From positions 1-64,000 of the forward strand of contig JASHOQ010000114.1 in NCBI GenBank assembly GCA_030041045.1: DNA of 64,000 nucleotides. The letters are read 5' to 3'. Below the pieces are notes generated by a model. The model saw only the letters and a program-made list of their open reading frames with translations, was not told where the DNA came from and did not search any database. Position 1 is the stretch's first letter, and the number at the start of each line of letters is the position of its first letter. The translations under genes and the position numbers were made by a program. This document shows, one piece after another, positions 61,336 to 64,000 of this stretch. The stretch comes from Acidobacteriaceae bacterium. Lineage in GTDB: Bacteria > Acidobacteriota > Terriglobia > Terriglobales > Acidobacteriaceae.

Positions 61336-61803
61336 TTGCTCGTGTCTTCTCTTCGAGCAGCATTGGCAATTCTGGTTACCGCGGGGCTGATGGCGTCGCC
61401 TGTGCTGGCGTCCACGGCACATACGTCTACCACTGCGCACCATGCGCACCGGCTCGCGGCCCATCGCCGGTCGCACCACACCGTGCGCGGACAGCAGTCC
61501 ATCGACTCCGGGCGCGCTACCGAGATTCAGCAGGCGCTCATCCGCGAGCACTACCTCAACGGCGATCCCAGCGGCAAGTGGGACCCGGCGACCATTGCGG
61601 CCATGCAGAAATACCAGGCCGACCAGGGCTGGCAAACCAAGCTGATGCCCGATTCGCGCGCCCTCAAGAAGCTCGGCCTCGGACCCGATTATTCCAACGC
61701 GCTCAATGCCAAGAACGCGAACTTCTCCAGCGCGCCTCCCGCTGCCGCAGCGCCTGCGGCACAGAACGCCGGCTTCGCCGCGGCCTCCGGCGTGAACCAA
61801 TAA
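61336..61803 (+). CDS. Exported peptidoglycan-binding-domain protein
   Basis: About 155 residues. Signal peptide (LRAALAILVTAGLMASPVLAS), a His/Arg-rich linker (AHHAHRLAAHRRSHH), then one PG_binding_1-type domain: RATEIQQALIREHYLNGDPSGKWDPATIAAMQKYQADQGW. The Ala/Pro-rich tail may be flexible. A small cell-wall-associated protein that docks or spaces another factor. Start is uncertain: GTG 61330, TTG 61336 and GTG 61342 are in frame; TTG 61336 has GAGG five bases upstream. Confidence 0.78.
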   Translation: MLVSSLRAALAILVTAGLMASPVLASTAHTSTTAHHAHRLAAHRRSHHTVRGQQSIDSGRATEIQQALIREHYLNGDPSGKWDPATIAAMQKYQADQGWQTKLMPDSRALKKLGLGPDYSNALNAKNANFSSAPPAAAAPAAQNAGFAAASGVNQ

Positions 61804-61920
61804 CCGATCCAAAATCAGGTACAGGAAGCGCGACCCGGAAGGAGCAGTTGCCTTCAGGCCACTGAATCCGCGCCTCGCCTCGACCGGCCTTCAAGTCCGG
61901 CAACACTGAAGCGTGCGCCC

Positions 61921-63483
61921 TCAATCCCTCCTCGGCATCCACTGCTCGAGGAATTCATACCGCGCCCGCGTCGTATCCGGCGCGGCCGTGATCTCATTGT
62001 CGAGATGGAGAACATTGCCGCCCTGGTCGAAACGCGGCCACGCGGGCAGCCCTGCCCCATTCGGGTCGCCCGTCCTGGCGAAGTTGGTCCAGTAATCCAT
62101 CATTTCGTTGCTCAGCTTGCGGTCCTCGGGCAGCCACTCGGCGCCGGGGCGCGTATCCAGAGTGCCGAAGACATACTCGATGTCGTCGGAATGATACGCG
62201 AACCAGCCGGGATGAAATTTGCTCGGCGGCGCCGGCTGCTCGAAGTGATAGCGGTACACCGGCGCACTGCCCGTCTTCACCTGCGCCTCGATCCACTGCC
62301 AGGTGCCGTAGGCGATGAACGTATCGCCGTTGTAATCGATGGCCGAGCGCACCGCCTGCTCATCGCTGTCGCCGGGAAAGACCGACAGGAATTCGTCGGC
62401 ATGCGCGCCGAAGGTCTCCGCGGCAAAATCTTTCCACTGCGCCGCCGTCATTTCTTGCCGCAGCGGCGCACCCTCGTCGCGATTCCATCCCGCGAGCAGC
62501 GGCACATGCGCCTGCTTTCCCTCGGCATAGGTCTGCGCAACCGGCTCGGTAAGAAACTTGCCGTCGACCACGGGCGAAAACCGCGGGCTTCCTTTTTGCA
62601 TCGCCGCGTCGAGTACTTTCGCCGCCGGCAGCAAACGCATCCCGACAAGCGAGCTTGCGCCCAGCGCAGCGGCCGCCCAGGCATCACTTTGCTGCTCGCG
62701 CGTCGCCAGCGTGGAGCTCGACTGCGCGCCAAGGCTCAGGGCCCCGCCGCTTTCGCCGATGGCTTTCGCAAACAGCCCTTGGGCCGATGCCGCGGCCATC
62801 AGCGTGCTCACTGCGAACGATCCCGCGCTCTCGCCGAAGATGGTCACGTTCGCCGGATCGCCGCCGAAGCGGGCGATATTCGCGTGCACCCACTGGAGCG
62901 CAGCCACCATGTCCATCAGTCCGTAGTTTCCCGCCGACCCTCCCGCTTCCTGCGCCAGCTCGCTTGTGACCAGAAATCCGAAGACGCCCAGCCGGTAATT
63001 GATGGTGACCAGCACCACGCCTTTGAGCGGCAGAAAATCGCCGTCGTGGCGCGGCTCCGAGGCCGATCCTGACGTGTAGCCGCCGCCATGAATCCAGAAC
63101 ATCACCGGCAGCTTGCTCTTCGCTTTGGCATTGGCCGGCGTAAAGACGTTCAGGTAAAGGCAATCCTCGCTTGGGCCGTTATCCTGGAACGCCATGTCGG
63201 GGTAAATATCCGCCTGCATGCAGCGCGCGCCGTAGCTGGTGGCTTCGCGTTTGCCCTTCCACCTCGCCGGTGGCTCCGGGGCTTTCCAGCGCAGATAGCC
63301 CAACGGCGGCGTAGCATAGGGCAGCCCCAGAAACGCTCGCACTTTGCCCTCATTGATGGTCTTGCCATGCACTTTGCCCTGCTCGGTCTTCACGGTCAGC
63401 GAATCGGCGTGCGCGCGGGCTGACGAGCCCAAAGAAGAAAGAACGATCGCAAGAGCAAGCGCGCAAAAAAGCCGCGAGGGCAT
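61921..63483 (-). CDS. Exported type B carboxylesterase
   Basis: 520 residues, alpha/beta hydrolase. Signal peptide MPSRLFCALALAIVLSSLGSSARA. EDCLYLNVFTPAN and FWIHGGGYTSGSAS (oxyanion hole) precede FGESAGSFAV with nucleophile Ser about 219; acid Glu is expected in GWNRDEGAPL and catalytic His in WFAYHSDDIEYVF. Hydrolyses esters in the periplasm or outside, possibly acetyl or feruloyl groups on plant polymers, but the sequence gives no direct substrate clue. Convergent with the peptidoglycan-binding gene. Confidence 0.9.
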   Translation of the reverse strand: MPSRLFCALALAIVLSSLGSSARAHADSLTVKTEQGKVHGKTINEGKVRAFLGLPYATPPLGYLRWKAPEPPARWKGKREATSYGARCMQADIYPDMAFQDNGPSEDCLYLNVFTPANAKAKSKLPVMFWIHGGGYTSGSASEPRHDGDFLPLKGVVLVTINYRLGVFGFLVTSELAQEAGGSAGNYGLMDMVAALQWVHANIARFGGDPANVTIFGESAGSFAVSTLMAAASAQGLFAKAIGESGGALSLGAQSSSTLATREQQSDAWAAAALGASSLVGMRLLPAAKVLDAAMQKGSPRFSPVVDGKFLTEPVAQTYAEGKQAHVPLLAGWNRDEGAPLRQEMTAAQWKDFAAETFGAHADEFLSVFPGDSDEQAVRSAIDYNGDTFIAYGTWQWIEAQVKTGSAPVYRYHFEQPAPPSKFHPGWFAYHSDDIEYVFGTLDTRPGAEWLPEDRKLSNEMMDYWTNFARTGDPNGAGLPAWPRFDQGGNVLHLDNEITAAPDTTRARYEFLEQWMPRRD

Positions 63484-63554
63484 GATGGAAATTCCTCCAC
63501 CGAGAACTATACGCGTGCAGGTGCGGGTTCGAATGCGGGTTTCGCTTTCTCAGT

Positions 63555-64000
63555 TCAGGCTGTCCGATGGCAATACAAACGCCAGTTGAGCGCAGCCGCA
63601 ATGAGCAGGCTCGCAACCGCCAGAATGTCGGCAACGCGATCGACCAGAACCGCGGTGAAGACAATCATGGTGAAGAACAGTCCCCACTTTGCCGCCTCAG
63701 GACGCATGGCAGAAGCCCAGGAACCGGCCGCTTCAGAAGACCAGGGCCCTACGTCCGGCGCAGACTCACGCTGAAAGAGCCGCAGCGCCAGTGCGGCCTC
63801 GCCAGCCACAAGGATCAGGAATCCCCACAGCGGCGCGAGAGCGCCGATTCCCACGGCATAAAACACCGAACCAAGATGCCGCTCCACGCGCGCACTCAAA
63901 GATGACATTTGGGCCCGGTTGGCCGCGGTGCGCATGGCCGCGCCGCAACCCGTCAATCCGGTCGCGACGGCGAAGAGCATCCGCTCCAGCGTCCGCGCAT
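63555..64000 (-). CDS. Hypothetical membrane protein (start may be outside the window)
   Basis: At least 141 residues with about three membrane segments (GSVFYAVGIGALAPLWGFLILV, GLFFTMIVFTAVLVD, ADILAVASLLIAAALNW). The frame is open to the right edge (ARTLER before the first Met at 63980), so the true start is probably beyond it. No family recognised. Follows the esterase gene's promoter region by 71 nt. Confidence 0.55.
   Translation of the reverse strand, partial: ARTLERMLFAVATGLTGCGAAMRTAANRAQMSSLSARVERHLGSVFYAVGIGALAPLWGFLILVAGEAALALRLFQRESAPDVGPWSSEAAGSWASAMRPEAAKWGLFFTMIVFTAVLVDRVADILAVASLLIAAALNWRLYCHRTA

Noticed and set aside
1-64000. tRNA, rRNA or prophage genes
   Set aside because: No cloverleaf-like, rRNA-like, integrase or phage structural sequence was seen by eye; tRNAscan-SE would be needed to exclude tRNAs fully.

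Overview
The window is dense, high-G+C chromosomal DNA that most resembles an acidobacterium, probably class Terriglobia / family Acidobacteriaceae. This is inferred from gene content: a large Oar-type TonB-dependent receptor with an N-terminal carboxypeptidase-like domain, GH51 and GH106 plant-polysaccharide enzymes, the GlgE/TreS pathway, CHAT/TPR proteins, and short degenerate tandem arrays between genes. I saw no rRNA, tRNA, CRISPR array, transposase, integrase or phage gene.

Layout. 1-3.4 kb: trehalose synthase (cut by the left edge) and GlgE, which link trehalose/maltose 1-phosphate to alpha-glucan. 3.4-6.6 kb: a MITE-like repeat, a tRNA-nucleotidyltransferase homologue with an ExE instead of DxD metal site and a charged histone-like tail, and an unknown protein. 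6.5-17.6 kb: an exopolysaccharide locus with three GT4 glycosyltransferases, a DUF2334 deacetylase-like protein, an O-antigen-ligase-type membrane protein, a Wzz-Wza (PCP-OPX) fusion protein and a sugar-nucleotide epimerase, interrupted by an A+T-richer membrane protein. 17.7-30.1 kb: an exported TPR-CHAT protein, a methyltransferase overlapped with a PfkB kinase, alpha-L-arabinofuranosidase, alpha-L-rhamnosidase-like enzyme, nicotinate phosphoribosyltransferase and a PD-(D/E)XK-like protein. 30.1-37.6 kb: a sugar-acid catabolic locus (sugar isomerase/epimerase, Gfo/Idh/MocA dehydrogenase, KDG kinase, KDPG aldolase, FAH-family hydrolase, FucP-type permease) with a VapBC toxin-antitoxin pair inserted in it. 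37.7-41.2 kb: uvrA and a small zinc-ribbon protein. 41.5-48 kb: TPR lipid/envelope-type proteins, two small exported helical proteins, a SprT-like metalloprotease and the TonB-dependent receptor. 48-64 kb: lgt, hpt, deoC, a GAF-GAF-SpoIIE phosphatase, aroA, a TolC-like outer-membrane protein, truA, an M20 peptidase, an HtrA/DegP protease, a small peptidoglycan-binding protein, a type B carboxylesterase and a membrane protein running off the right edge.

How it fits together. Extracellular GH51/GH106 enzymes and the TonB receptor suggest plant-polymer use, with released sugars and sugar acids fed through FucP, the dehydrogenase/isomerase genes and the KDG-KDPG branch to pyruvate and glyceraldehyde 3-phosphate. 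The EPS locus should make and export a polysaccharide; its most unusual part is that the inner-membrane copolymerase and the periplasmic export protein are one polypeptide that also carries a strong internal ribosome-binding site and start.

Beyond genes, the window has four kinds of non-coding structure that normal annotation would miss: (1) a two-copy MITE-like element (3588-3739 and 57703-57811) with shared terminal inverted repeats and core; (2) short palindromic units, two of which lie in frame inside uvrA and the SpoIIE phosphatase gene; (3) many 7-, 8-, 9- and 15-nt tandem arrays sitting directly before start codons; and (4) operator-like palindromes before vapB, before fucP and between the TolC-like gene and truA. 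All functional calls rest on reading motifs by eye; no database search was run.
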